Counted from the first letter of the stretch, positions 30,167-38,612 are shown. The stretch is DNA of 64,000 nt from Arenimonas fontis (GCF_008386465.1 NZ_VUOD01000001.1:310001-374000); one strand, 5' to 3'. The notes: a model not told the origin generated them from the sequence alone. Program-made: numbers and translations.

Positions 30167-31426
30167 ATGCACCTGCCGCATCGCCCGACGCCGTCTCGCG
30201 TCCCCTTTCTCGCCCTGCTCCTGCTGCTGGCCGCCTGCGCCGCCGTGCCCGTCGCGCCAAGTGACCGGGATCAGGCCATGAGCGAGCCACTCCGCCTGCG
30301 CGTCGCCACCTTCAATGCCTCCTTGTACGATCAGGCGCCCGGCGGCCTGGTCGCGCGCCTGCGTGCCGGCGACGAGAACGCGCGCAGGATTGCCGCCATC
30401 GTCCAGCGCGTCCGCCCGGACATCCTGCTGCTCAACGAATTCGACTACGACGCCGGCGGCGAGGCCGCCGACCTGTTCCGGACCCGCTACCTGGAGGTCG
30501 GCCAGCACGGCCAGCAGGCGATCCATTACCCCTGGCGCTACCTGGCGCCGGTGAACACCGGCGTGCCCAGCGGCCTGGACCTGGACGGCGATGGCCAGGT
30601 GGGCGGCGAAGGCCGGCAGCGCGGCAACGATGCCTGGGGCTACGGTCTGCATCCGGGCCAGTACGGCATGCTGGTGCTGTCGCGCCATCCGCTGGACGCC
30701 GGCGCCGCCCGCAGCTTCCGCCTGCTGAAGTGGAGCGCACTGCCGCGGGCCAGCCGGCCGCGGCATCCCGATGGCCGCCCCTTCCATCCACCCGAGGTCT
30801 GGCAGGCCTTGCGGCTGAGCTCGAAATCGCACTGGGACCTGCCGGCGGACACGCCGCTGGGCCGCATCCACTTGCTTGCAGCGCACCCGACTCCGCCGGT
30901 GTTCGACGGGCCGGAGCGGCGCAACGCCCACCGCAACCACGACGAGATCCGGCTCTGGGCCGAATACCTGAACCCGGGCAACGGCGACTGGCTCTGTGAC
31001 GACGACGGCCGCTGCGGCGGCCTGGCCGAGGGCGAGCGCTTCGTCATCCTCGGCGACTACAACGCCGACCCGGCCGACGGCGCCAGCCTGCCCGGCGCCA
31101 TCCACCAGTTGCTGGAACACCCGCGGGTGCTGCGCATGGCCACGCCGCGCAGCGAGGGCGGGCCGGAAACCCAAGCCGCGATCGCCACCGCGCAGGCCGC
31201 AGCCGGGGAAACGCCGCCGGAGAAACGCGGGGCGCCTGCCCACGCCACCGCGGTGTTCGGCCGCGCCGGCGTGTTCCGGGTGGACTACGTGCTGCCGTCG
31301 GTGGGCTTCCGGGTCGTGGACAGCGGCGTGTTCTGGCCGCGCGAAGGCGAACCTGGCGCCGAATGGCTGGATGCAAGCGACCACCGCCTGGTCTGGGTGG
31401 ACCTGGAGGCGGCGGACGCCGAGTAG
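30167..31426 (+). CDS. endonuclease/exonuclease/phosphatase-family lipoprotein
   Basis: 419 aa. The N-terminus MHLPHRPTPSRVPFLALLLLLAACAA (read in two parts) is a lipoprotein signal with lipobox LAAC, so the enzyme is exported. The EEP fold is indicated by RVATFNAS, ILLLNEFDYD, LLAAHPTPP with a catalytic-type His, ILGDYNADP and the terminal DASDHRLVWVDLE. Substrates could be extracellular nucleic acid, sugar phosphates or lipids; the sequence does not say. CACAAT sits 8 nt before the ATG (possible leaderless start). It is convergent with purT, 16 bp apart. Confidence 0.85.
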   Translation: MHLPHRPTPSRVPFLALLLLLAACAAVPVAPSDRDQAMSEPLRLRVATFNASLYDQAPGGLVARLRAGDENARRIAAIVQRVRPDILLLNEFDYDAGGEAADLFRTRYLEVGQHGQQAIHYPWRYLAPVNTGVPSGLDLDGDGQVGGEGRQRGNDAWGYGLHPGQYGMLVLSRHPLDAGAARSFRLLKWSALPRASRPRHPDGRPFHPPEVWQALRLSSKSHWDLPADTPLGRIHLLAAHPTPPVFDGPERRNAHRNHDEIRLWAEYLNPGNGDWLCDDDGRCGGLAEGERFVILGDYNADPADGASLPGAIHQLLEHPRVLRMATPRSEGGPETQAAIATAQAAAGETPPEKRGAPAHATAVFGRAGVFRVDYVLPSVGFRVVDSGVFWPREGEPGAEWLDASDHRLVWVDLEAADAE

Positions 31427-31442
31427 GCGTCGCCGAGCGGAC

Positions 31443-32642
31443 TCAGGCCTTCAGCTCGACCTTCAGGGCGGCGGCAGCGCGCCGCGCCTTCGCCCGCGCT
31501 TCGTCGACGCTGGCGCCGCGTGCCAGCGTCACCGCCACGCGGCGATGACCCTCGACCACCGGCTTGCCGAACAGGCGCAAGGCGGTGTCGGGTTCGGCCA
31601 GGGCCGCGTCCACACCGGAGAACACCGGCACGCCATGGCCGTGCGCCAGCACGGCACAGCTGGCCGAGGGCCCATACGTACGCAGGGAGGGAATCGGCAG
31701 GCCGAGGATGGCGCGGGCATGCAGGGCGAACTCGCTGTGTTCCTGCGAGACCAGGGTCACCAGGCCGGTGTCGTGCGGCCGCGGCGAGACCTCGCTGAAC
31801 CAGACCTTGTCGCCCTTCACGAACAGCTCGACGCCGAACACGCCCCAGCCGCCGAGATCGTCGGTGATGGCGCGGGCGATGCGCTGCGATTCGGCCAGCG
31901 CCGCCGGCGACATCGGCTGCGGCATCCAGCTTTCGCGGTAGTCGCCATCCTGCTGCAGATGGCCGATCGGGTCGCAGAACAGGGTGCTGTCGCGGTGGCG
32001 CACGGTCAGCAGGGTGATCTCGTAGTCGAAGTCCACGAAGCCCTCGACGATGCAACGGCCGCCGCCGGCACGGCCGCCGGTCTGGGCGTAGTCCCAGGCG
32101 CGTTCGATGTCGGCTTCGCGGCGCACCGTGCTCTGGCCCTTGCCGGAGGAGGACATCACCGGCTTGACCACGCAGGGCAGGCCGATCCCGCGCACCGCCT
32201 GCAGGTACTCCTCGCGACTGTCCACGAAGCGGTAGGGCGAGGTCGGCAAACCCAGGGTCTCGGCGGCCAGGCGGCGGATGCCCTCCCGGTCCATGGTCAG
32301 GCGGGCGGCACGGGCGGTCGGAACCACCCGCTGACCGTGCTCGCGTTCCAGCTCGACCAGGGTCGGGGTGTGGATGGCCTCGATCTCCGGCACCACCAGG
32401 TGCGGCTTCTCGTGTGCGATCAGGTCGCGCAGGGCGGCCGGGTCCAGCATGTTCAGCGTGTGGCAGCGGTGCGCCACCTGCATGGCCGGCGCATGGTCGT
32501 AGCGGTCGGCGGCGATCACCTCGACGCCGAAGCGCTGCAGTTCCATCACCACTTCCTTGCCCAGCTCGCCCGAACCGAGCAGCAGCACCCGCAGGGCCGA
32601 GGCGCTGAGCGGAGTTCCGAGGGTGACGGGGGCATCGGTCAT
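31443..32642 (-). CDS. purT: formate-dependent phosphoribosylglycinamide formyltransferase
   Basis: ATP-grasp enzyme that formylates GAR using formate and ATP in purine synthesis; 399 aa. The N-terminal substrate loop [11 protein letters not shown], the ATP-grasp stretch [10 protein letters not shown] near residue 160, and [25 protein letters not shown] with Mg ligands mark PurT over PurK. The start is ATG. A TACAAT box about 27 nt upstream on the minus strand (32675-32670) may be its -10. Confidence 0.95.
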   Translation of the reverse strand: MTDAPVTLGTPLSASALRVLLLGSGELGKEVVMELQRFGVEVIAADRYDHAPAMQVAHRCHTLNMLDPAALRDLIAHEKPHLVVPEIEAIHTPTLVELEREHGQRVVPTARAARLTMDREGIRRLAAETLGLPTSPYRFVDSREEYLQAVRGIGLPCVVKPVMSSSGKGQSTVRREADIERAWDYAQTGGRAGGGRCIVEGFVDFDYEITLLTVRHRDSTLFCDPIGHLQQDGDYRESWMPQPMSPAALAESQRIARAITDDLGGWGVFGVELFVKGDKVWFSEVSPRPHDTGLVTLVSQEHSEFALHARAILGLPIPSLRTYGPSASCAVLAHGHGVPVFSGVDAALAEPDTALRLFGKPVVEGHRRVAVTLARGASVDEARAKARRAAAALKVELKA

Positions 32643-32731
32643 GGGCGCGACTCCGGTGGCGAGGCGGCAATTGTAGCGGCGCGACCGCCGCGGTTCCGAC
32701 CGTCATGGTTTTCTGGGATGCTTCCGCTTCC

Positions 32732-33631
32732 GTGAAGCCGATCGCCCCCTGCCTGCTGTCCTTGCTGTTGCTGCTGCCCGCCGCCGTGCCGGCGGCCCGC
32801 TGGAGCGAACCCGAGATCGCCGGCCTGGTCACCCGCGCGGAAGTGGACGAAATCAGCGGCCTGGCCGCCTCGCGCACCCGGCCGGGCCACTACTGGGCGA
32901 TCAACGACAGCGGCAATGCCGCCGTGCTGGCCCTGCTGGACGGCCGCGGCCGGTTCATGGGCAGTGTGCCGGCGCCGGTGCCGAACGTGGACTGGGAAGA
33001 CCTGGCCTCGTTCGAGTTGGACGGCCGCCGCTACCTGCTGATCGCCGATACCGGCGACAACGGCGGCCTGCGCCGGGAACTGGCCCTGCAGGTGCTGGAA
33101 GAGCCGCGCTCGCTGGAACAGGCCCCGACCCTGGCCTGGACGGTGCGTTTCCGCTGGCCGGACGGCCCGCGCGACTGCGAGGCGGTCGCCGTGGACCCGG
33201 CCCGTGGCGAGATCCTGCTGGTGTCCAAGAAGCGGGTACCGCCGGAACTGTTCCGCCTGCCGCTGCGCGCCGAGGGCCTGCAGGTGGCCGAACTGCTGGG
33301 CACCCTGCAGGGCATCCCCCAGCCCAGCGCCGAGGACCTGGCGCGCAATCCGGTCTACGGCCGCTACCGCTCGCAGGTCACCGCCGCCGATCTCGGCCCG
33401 GACGGACGGATCCTGGCGGTGCTCACCTACCGCGCCGTCCATTACCTGGAACGCGAGGCCGGCACCGGCTGGGCCGAGGCGCTGGCGCGGCCGGTCCAGT
33501 CCCTGCCCATGCCCTGGATGCCCCAGGCCGAAGCCATCGCCTTCTCGGTGGATGGCCGGGAACTGCGGGTGGCCAGCGAGCAGCTACCCTCGCCGATCCT
33601 GCGTTACCGCTTGAAAGCCTCAGGCAAGTAG
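32732..33631 (+). CDS. secreted beta-propeller-like protein of unknown function
   Basis: About 299 aa. Starting at GTG 32732 gives a clean signal peptide (KPIAPCLLSLLLLLPAAVPAA, cut before RW); an ATG at 32705 would add nine residues, including Asp, that fit a signal poorly. The mature part has repeated strand pairs like propeller blades (HYWAINDSGN, YLLIADTGDNGG, DCEAVAVDP, RILAVLTYR, EAIAFSVDGREL), resembling YncE/SdiA-regulated or esterase-like phytase families. No catalytic residues could be assigned. It is followed by the SPFH operon on the same strand. Confidence 0.7.
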   Translation: MKPIAPCLLSLLLLLPAAVPAARWSEPEIAGLVTRAEVDEISGLAASRTRPGHYWAINDSGNAAVLALLDGRGRFMGSVPAPVPNVDWEDLASFELDGRRYLLIADTGDNGGLRRELALQVLEEPRSLEQAPTLAWTVRFRWPDGPRDCEAVAVDPARGEILLVSKKRVPPELFRLPLRAEGLQVAELLGTLQGIPQPSAEDLARNPVYGRYRSQVTAADLGPDGRILAVLTYRAVHYLEREAGTGWAEALARPVQSLPMPWMPQAEAIAFSVDGRELRVASEQLPSPILRYRLKASGK

Positions 33632-33687
33632 CTGTTTTTTAAGAGATTCTCCGTCATGCCGGCGGCGCACGTCCAACTCCTTGCAAG

Positions 33688-33709
33688 TTGATATCGTTGT
33701 GATATCGTT
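33688..33709 (+). promoter_or_regulatory. tandem TGATATCGTT operator-like repeat
   Basis: TGATATCGTT occurs twice in direct orientation (33689-33698 and 33700-33709) with an 11-bp period, one helical turn. Each copy is centred on the palindrome GATATC. A weak promoter can be drawn through it (TTGCAA 33681-33686, 16 bp, TATCGT 33703-33708). The repeat lies 25 bp before the SPFH start and is a plausible site for the ribbon-helix-helix protein encoded in the same operon, by analogy with Arc-type repressors. Confidence 0.6.
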
Positions 33710-33726
33710 CTCCCGAACCTCGGGAG
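33710..33726 (+). promoter_or_regulatory. perfect hairpin covering the SPFH ribosome-binding site
   Basis: CTCCCGA-ACC-TCGGGAG forms a 7-bp perfect stem with a 3-nt loop. The right arm contains the GGGAG Shine-Dalgarno, 7 nt before ATG 33734, so folding would hide it. This applies only if transcription starts at or before 33710, which is not known. Confidence 0.5.
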
Positions 33727-33733
33727 ACCCGCC

Positions 33734-34600
33734 ATGAAAGAACAACCGCTGCGCTCCATCCCCGGCATTCCGCTGCTGATCGTCCTGCTGCTGGCCGTGG
33801 CGGCAGGCGGCTGGTCCTTCTTCTCCGGTCTCGGTGCCGACCCTGACGCGATGCGGATCACCGCCGGCGTCGTCATCGTGGCCTCGTCCTTCTTCCTGAT
33901 GTTCGGCCTGTACATGGTCGAGCCCAACCAGGCCGCGGTGCTGAGCCTGTTCGGCAAGTACGTCGGCACGGTCAAGGACCAGGGCCTGCGCTGGAACAAT
34001 CCCTTCTACGCCGCCCGCAAGATCAGCCTGCGTGTACGCAACTTCGAGTCCGGCAAGCTCAAGGTCAACGAGCTCGACGGCAGCCCCATCGAGATTGCCG
34101 CCGTGGTGGTCTGGCAGGTGGTGGATTCGGCCGAAGCCGTCTACAACGTGGACGACTACGAGAGTTTCGTGCACATCCAGTCAGAGGCGGCGCTGCGCGG
34201 CATGGCCAGCAGCTATCCCTACGACCAGCACGAGGACGGCGGCATCGCCCTGCGCAGCCACGCCGCCGAGATCTCCCGGCACCTCACCGAAGAGATCCAG
34301 GAGCGGCTGACCCAGGCCGGCGTGAACGTGATCGAGGCGCGCATCAGCCATCTGGCCTACGCCCCCGAGATCGCCCAGGCCATGCTGCAGCGGCAGCAGG
34401 CCAGCGCCATCATCGCCGCCCGCACCCGCATCGTCGAAGGCGCGGTCAGCATGGTCGAGATGGCCCTGTCGCAGCTTTCCGAGCGCAACGTGGTCGACCT
34501 GGACCCGGAGCGGCGGGCGCACATGGTCAGCAACCTGCTGGTGGTGCTGTGCGGCGAGCGCGGCACCCAGCCGGTGCTGAACACCGGCAGCCTGTACTGA
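33734..34600 (+). CDS. SPFH/Band-7 domain membrane protein
   Basis: 288 aa. Two N-terminal hydrophobic segments (11-31 and 41-62) anchor it. The SPFH domain spans ~65-250: [21 protein letters not shown], the LRWNNPF turn, [20 protein letters not shown], then an alpha-helical part including [30 protein letters not shown] and [23 protein letters not shown] proteins form membrane-bound oligomeric cages or microdomains. Here no NfeD or FtsH-type protease partner is adjacent; the operon instead carries an Arc-like protein, a tiny membrane peptide and a PH-domain protein. Confidence 0.92.
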   Translation: MKEQPLRSIPGIPLLIVLLLAVAAGGWSFFSGLGADPDAMRITAGVVIVASSFFLMFGLYMVEPNQAAVLSLFGKYVGTVKDQGLRWNNPFYAARKISLRVRNFESGKLKVNELDGSPIEIAAVVVWQVVDSAEAVYNVDDYESFVHIQSEAALRGMASSYPYDQHEDGGIALRSHAAEISRHLTEEIQERLTQAGVNVIEARISHLAYAPEIAQAMLQRQQASAIIAARTRIVEGAVSMVEMALSQLSERNVVDLDPERRAHMVSNLLVVLCGERGTQPVLNTGSLY

Positions 34601-34610
34601 GGCCGGCATC

Positions 34611-34799
34611 TTGGCGGAGAAAAAGGCCTATCCGCTGCGGATCAACGCCCGGGTGCTGGACGCCGTCCAGCGCTGGGCCGATGACGAGCTGCGCTCGGTG
34701 AACGCGCAGATCGAGTACGTATTGCGCGAGGCCTTGCGCAAGGCCGGCCGTCTGCCGCGGGAATCGCAGGCCGGCGCTGACGTCCACGACGGAGAATGA
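34611..34799 (+). CDS. Arc-type ribbon-helix-helix DNA-binding protein
   Basis: 62 aa. The strand YPLRIN is followed by two helices ([18 protein letters not shown] and [16 protein letters not shown]), with the turn RSVN-x-QI matching Arc repressor RSVN-SEI. Such proteins dimerise and read DNA with the paired strand. The only sensible start is TTG 34611, 10 bp after the SPFH stop, with GAGG 9 nt upstream. No toxin gene follows, so it is more likely an operon regulator than an antitoxin. The tail ADVHDGE is acidic. Confidence 0.85.
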   Translation: MAEKKAYPLRINARVLDAVQRWADDELRSVNAQIEYVLREALRKAGRLPRESQAGADVHDGE

Positions 34800-34810
34800 G
34801 GAGACAAGCC

Positions 34811-34936
34811 ATGCTGCACATCGTGAAACTGATCGAACGCCGCCGCGCCGGCAAGCCGCTCGCCGCCGCCCTGCCCTGGCTGATCGGCTCGGCCCTGGCA
34901 TTGCTGACCGGACTGGCTTTGCTGTTCCTGCCGTGA
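34811..34936 (+). CDS. 41-aa single-pass membrane peptide
   Basis: Small ORF with a strong Shine-Dalgarno (GAGGAG, about 8 nt before the ATG) and tight spacing: 11 bp after the RHH gene, with its stop overlapping the next start (GTGA). The first 16 residues are basic (LIERRRAGKP), followed by one transmembrane helix (LPWLIGSALALLTGLALLFL). No family was recognised. Its place between coupled genes argues that it is translated, perhaps as a membrane partner of the SPFH or PH-domain protein. Confidence 0.7.
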   Translation: MLHIVKLIERRRAGKPLAAALPWLIGSALALLTGLALLFLP

Positions 34937-35487
34937 GCGGCGCTTTCCGCCGCTTCCGCCTGCCGCCACTGGGCAAGGCCCCGGTCCTGTTCGCCCTGCT
35001 GCTGGGCGTGCTGATGCCGGTCGGCGTGGCGGTGGGCCTGATGCTGCAGGTGCAGACGGGGGGCGCCCGGCTGCCGGTGGTGCTGGGCGTGCAGGCCCTC
35101 GTGGCCCTGATCGTGCTGGCGGTGCTGCTGCCCATGTTCCGGCGCGAAGTGGCCTTCGACGACCGCAGGCTCCGGGTCAAGGCCACCTGGTACACCCGCG
35201 AGGCCGACGTGCGGCAGTTCGATCTCGACCAGGCCCGGGTGCTGGACCTGCGTGAGCATACCGAGTTCAAGCCCGCTCTCAAGACCAACGGCTTCGCCAT
35301 CCCGGGCCTGCAGGCCGGACACTTCCGCTTGCGCAACAAGGCCAGGGCCCTCTGCCTGGTCAACGACCCGACCCGGGTGCTGATGCTGCCGCATGCCGAC
35401 GGCAGCACCTGGCTGCTCAGCGTCGAGAGCCCGCGGGCGGTGCTGTCGGTACTGCGCGAGGCCCGCGACCGCCTGCGCGCCGGCTGA
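34933..35487 (+). CDS. bacterial PH-domain membrane protein
   Basis: 184 aa. Two N-terminal helices (about 17-40 and 45-66) form a hairpin. The rest looks like a bacterial pleckstrin-homology domain: REVAFDDRRLRVKATWYTREADV in short blocks, FDLDQARVLDL, MLPHADGSTWLLSV, then a C-terminal helix AVLSVLREARDRLRA. Bacterial PH proteins are often membrane-stress or membrane-domain proteins. The GTG start overlaps the 41-aa peptide stop. It is the last gene of the SPFH operon. Confidence 0.75.
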   Translation: MSGAFRRFRLPPLGKAPVLFALLLGVLMPVGVAVGLMLQVQTGGARLPVVLGVQALVALIVLAVLLPMFRREVAFDDRRLRVKATWYTREADVRQFDLDQARVLDLREHTEFKPALKTNGFAIPGLQAGHFRLRNKARALCLVNDPTRVLMLPHADGSTWLLSVESPRAVLSVLREARDRLRAG

Positions 35488-35511
35488 GCCGGCTTTGTTA
35501 AGCTGCCGGGC

Positions 35512-36318
35512 ATGCGCGCCCTGCCCTGGCATCTGGTCAACAGCGAACACGTAGAGGCCTGGCCGGCGCATCTGCTGCGCGCGCGCGGCAATGCCGACGC
35601 CCGCGCCCTGGCGCAAACACGCTGGTGCCTGCGGCGCAAGCATGACGGTCGTTACCTGGCCACCTTCGACGGCCTGCGCCTGCGCGCCCTGGTGCCGCGG
35701 CTGGATCGCGAGCCGGGCATCACCGACATCCTGAGCTCGCTGGACGGTCCCCTCGAACGCGCCGGCTGCGACCTCGACCTGCCCCTGGCCGGCCTGCGGG
35801 AACGCCTGCAGCGCTTGGGCATCGACGAGGACTACGGCCGGCGCAGCGGCCTGGCCCTGGTCGCCGAGCCGGTTCGGCTGGAGTTCGCCGGCCACGACCG
35901 CTTCCGCCGGCCGCTGTGGCTGCGCGCGCCGGCCGCGCGCGCCTGGCTGGCCATGCGCAGCGCCGCCCGCGAGGACGGCGTGGTGCTGCAGGCCATCTCC
36001 GGCTACCGCAGCCACGACTACCAGTTGGGCATCTTCGCCCGGAAACTCGCCCGCGGCCTGAGCGTCGAGCGGATCCTGGCAGTGAACGCCGCCCCGGGCT
36101 ACAGCGAGCACCACGGCGGCCGGGCCTTGGACATCGGCACGCCGGGCGAACCGCCGGCCGAGGAGAGTTTCGAAACGACCCCGGCCTTTGCCTGGCTGCG
36201 CCGCCGTGCCGGCGAGTTCGGTTTCCGGCTCAGCTATCCGCGCGGCAATCCGCACGGCATCGTCTACGAGCCCTGGCACTGGTGCTGGCATCCGGCCGGC
36301 GCGCGGGACGGCGCCTGA
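35512..36318 (+). CDS. M15-family D-alanyl-D-alanine carboxypeptidase-like metallopeptidase
   Basis: 268 aa. The VanY/D-Ala-D-Ala carboxypeptidase fold sits in the C-terminal ~135 residues: ISGYRSHDYQ near 162, the SxHxxGxAxD zinc motif with H200 and D207 (YSEHHGGRALDIG), and the ExxHW motif with E253 and H256 (YEPWHW). It should trim peptidoglycan peptides. No signal peptide is visible, unusual for a wall enzyme; the N-terminal ~120 residues match no domain I know. The TAAGCT box ends 7 nt before the ATG (leaderless candidate). Confidence 0.85.
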   Translation: MRALPWHLVNSEHVEAWPAHLLRARGNADARALAQTRWCLRRKHDGRYLATFDGLRLRALVPRLDREPGITDILSSLDGPLERAGCDLDLPLAGLRERLQRLGIDEDYGRRSGLALVAEPVRLEFAGHDRFRRPLWLRAPAARAWLAMRSAAREDGVVLQAISGYRSHDYQLGIFARKLARGLSVERILAVNAAPGYSEHHGGRALDIGTPGEPPAEESFETTPAFAWLRRRAGEFGFRLSYPRGNPHGIVYEPWHWCWHPAGARDGA

Positions 36319-36404
36319 GCCCGCCGATCACGGCGGCACGAGGGACGGCGCCAGCGTTCGCCCATCACGGCCGCGGGCTGCGGCACGGGCTCCCCCCGAC
36401 CGAT

Positions 36405-37079
36405 TCAGTCCTGCGAACGCTTGATCGGTTCCTTCGCCGGGCCGGCGCCGTCCACGATCCGCCACAGATACAAGCCGGCCAGCGTGCGCCAGGGCCGCCA
36501 ACGCTCACCGCGCTCGGCCAGCTCGCGCGGCGTCGGCATGTCCTTCAGGCGATCCAGCAATTGCGCGCCCTTGCGCACGCCCAGGTCGTCCACCGGCAGC
36601 ACGTCGGGCCGGCCGAGCTGGAACATCAGCATCATCTGCACCGTCCAGCGGCCGATGCCGCGGATGGCGGTGAGGCGTTCGACGATGGCCTCGTCGGCCA
36701 TGTACGCCAGTTCGCGCAGCGAGGGAATCTCGCCGCGCAGGTCGCGGGCGGCGAGGTCGCGCAGAGCCAGGGTCTTGTTGCCGGAGACGCCGCAGGCGCG
36801 CAGGGTAGCGTCGTCCACCCGGGCCAGGGTGTCGCCGTGCAGCTTCCTGGCGCCGATGGCGGCCTCGACCCGACCGACGATGGTGGCGGCGGCCTTGCCC
36901 GACAGCTGCTGGTAGAGGATGGCGCGGGCCAGGGCATCGGTGGGATCGAAGGGACGGCGCCAGCGCGCCGCCACGTCCAGCGGACCCATGCGGCGAATCC
37001 AGCGGCCCAGCTTGCGGTCGCGCCTGGCCAGTTGGTCGGCGGCAGCGGCAAGGTCGAAGCCGCGACGGTATCTGGGCAT
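36405..37079 (-). CDS. AlkA-like DNA-3-methyladenine glycosylase (HhH-GPD)
   Basis: Base-excision repair enzyme removing alkylated bases, 224 aa. The N-terminal AILYQQLSGKAAATI block, the helix-hairpin-helix LTAIRGIGRWTVQMML (residues 137-151) and the catalytic aspartate D165 in LPVDDLGVRKG are present. It has the short form without the AlkA N-terminal domain. The ATG start is 1 bp after the DUF423 gene, at the end of the ABC operon. A short inverted repeat (36321-36336) in the 86-bp convergent gap with the M15 gene could help terminate. Confidence 0.9.
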   Translation of the reverse strand: MPRYRRGFDLAAAADQLARRDRKLGRWIRRMGPLDVAARWRRPFDPTDALARAILYQQLSGKAAATIVGRVEAAIGARKLHGDTLARVDDATLRACGVSGNKTLALRDLAARDLRGEIPSLRELAYMADEAIVERLTAIRGIGRWTVQMMLMFQLGRPDVLPVDDLGVRKGAQLLDRLKDMPTPRELAERGERWRPWRTLAGLYLWRIVDGAGPAKEPIKRSQD

Positions 37080-37080
37080 G

Positions 37081-37425
37081 TCAGTCCCGGCGGCGGAAAA
37101 CGCCGAAAGCGATGACGAGCCACCCGGCCATCAGCAGCACACCACCCGCCGGCGCCAGCGTGCCCGGCCAGCCGGCCAGGGCCTTGCCCAACAGCGAGCC
37201 GGCGAACAGCAGCAGGCCCGCCGCCAACATCCACGGTCCGATCAGGCGTTCGCGCGGCGCCAGCAGTGCCAGCGCCAGGCCATGCGCGAAGGCGAAGGCC
37301 GCCGCCAGGCCGACCAGGCGGGCGGCATCGCCGCTCAGGCCGTGGCTGGCCCAGGCGGACAGACCGACGGCGACCGCGCAGGCGACGGCGCCGCCGGCGG
37401 CGAGGACGCGGCGGGCCATGCTCAC
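37081..37425 (-). CDS. DUF423 (YgdD-type) small membrane protein
   Basis: 114 aa with four hydrophobic helices: VLAAGGAVACAVAVGLSAWASHGL, LAAAFAFAHGLALALL, MLAAGLLLFAGSLLG and GGVLLMAGWLVIAFGVF. The short loops and SAWASHGL signature match DUF423. The function is unknown. The ATG start overlaps the stop of the DUF4340 gene by 4 nt (37422-37425). Confidence 0.85.
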   Translation of the reverse strand: MSMARRVLAAGGAVACAVAVGLSAWASHGLSGDAARLVGLAAAFAFAHGLALALLAPRERLIGPWMLAAGLLLFAGSLLGKALAGWPGTLAPAGGVLLMAGWLVIAFGVFRRRD

Positions 37426-38609
37426 CGGCGCGCCTCGAGGTAGTCGGCGCGGCCCTTGAGCAGGTTGGCCGCCTTGTAGGGCGGAATCAGGAAGCGCTTG
37501 CCGGCGAAGCGGGCCTGCCAGGCCTCGATCTCGGCGCGACGGGCGGCAACACGTTCGGCGGCTGCACGGGCCACATCCGTGTCGGTGTCATCGGCGGCAG
37601 CCTCGGTTTCTTCCACCACGCCCGCCTCGTCGGCGGCCTCCTCGGCGCCGGTGCCGGCGCCACCCTCGCCTCCCCCGGACTCGGCGGCGCGGGCTTTCAC
37701 TTCCGCACGGACGGCGCGCTCGTACCAGGCCAAGGCCTTGTCTTCGTCCAGGCGCGCGGACAGGCGGGCCCAGGTCTGCTGCCCTTCCGGCTGCCACAGG
37801 GCGATGCTCAGCTGGACGCCGTCGTCGGCAAACCAGGTCAGGGTCTGGCCGGGCTCGCTTCCATCGTCGGCGGCGACGTCGTCCAGCACCAACTGGTCGG
37901 GCACGCCGGCGGTGGCGCTGGCCTCGTCCATCCGCACCGTCGCAGTGCGCGGCGCCGCGGGCAGGACGAAACGGCCGTCGCGGTCGCGCACCAGGCGGAA
38001 GGCCTGGCCCTCGGCCGGCTTCACTTCCACTTCCGCGACCAGAGCCATGGGCAGATCCACCAGGCGGCGGTCCAGCCAGTCGGCCGGCCGGCGTGCCGGC
38101 GACAAGTCCTCGTCCACCAGCCAGCTGCGGGCCTGGTCGGCCAGGCGCACGTAGCTGCCACCCAGGCCGGGATGATTGCGGCCGATCACCAGACGGACCG
38201 GATCGCCACCGCCCTCGAGGCGCAGCTCGACACCGGTGGCGTCCTCGCCGGTCACGTCCTCCACGCCCAGGCGGTCGTAAAGCCCGGGATTGGCGGTCTT
38301 GGCTTCCAGCTTCCTCGCGCCGGCCAGACGGAACAGCGCCCGGCTGATCTCGCGCTGATTGCCCGGCCAGTCCAGCCGGTCGGGCATGCGCCACGAGCCG
38401 TCCACACGGACCACGGCCACCAGGGTCTTGCCGCCGGCGCCGACCACTTCGATGCGGTCCACCGCTTCGATCCGGTCCTCGAAGCCGGGCAGCAGCAGGC
38501 CTTCGTCGCCGGCGCCCTCGGGGGCGCGTTCCGACAGCGCCCACCAGGCGGCACCGGCCAGCACACCGGCCGCCAGGGCCAGCAGGCCGAGATTGCGTGC
38601 GCGCAGCAT
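37422..38609 (-). CDS. DUF4340 protein of a Gld-type ABC system
   Basis: 395 aa. One N-terminal helix (LLALAAGVLAGAAWWAL) anchors a periplasmic beta-rich region with two DUF4340-like halves (IEVVGAGGKTLVAVVRVDG, WRMPDRLDWPGNQREISRAL, VRLVIGRNHPGLGGSYVRL). A low-complexity Gly/Glu/Ala insert lies near residues 310-340, before a helical end LLKGRADYLEARR. Such genes usually follow gldG homologues and are thought to be periplasmic parts of the same exporter. Cargo is unknown. The start is 3 bp after the GldG-like gene. Confidence 0.85.
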   Translation of the reverse strand: MLRARNLGLLALAAGVLAGAAWWALSERAPEGAGDEGLLLPGFEDRIEAVDRIEVVGAGGKTLVAVVRVDGSWRMPDRLDWPGNQREISRALFRLAGARKLEAKTANPGLYDRLGVEDVTGEDATGVELRLEGGGDPVRLVIGRNHPGLGGSYVRLADQARSWLVDEDLSPARRPADWLDRRLVDLPMALVAEVEVKPAEGQAFRLVRDRDGRFVLPAAPRTATVRMDEASATAGVPDQLVLDDVAADDGSEPGQTLTWFADDGVQLSIALWQPEGQQTWARLSARLDEDKALAWYERAVRAEVKARAAESGGGEGGAGTGAEEAADEAGVVEETEAAADDTDTDVARAAAERVAARRAEIEAWQARFAGKRFLIPPYKAANLLKGRADYLEARR

Positions 38610-38612
38610 GGC

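Noticed and set aside
31410-31442. GGCGGACGCC / GGCGTCGCC near-palindrome as a bidirectional terminator
   Set aside because: The stem has a bulge, overlaps the stop codon of the nuclease gene and lacks a T-run; too weak to call.
34611-34799. Arc-like protein as antitoxin of a toxin-antitoxin pair
   Set aside because: No toxin-like ORF lies on either side; the neighbours are SPFH and membrane genes, so an operon regulator is the simpler reading.
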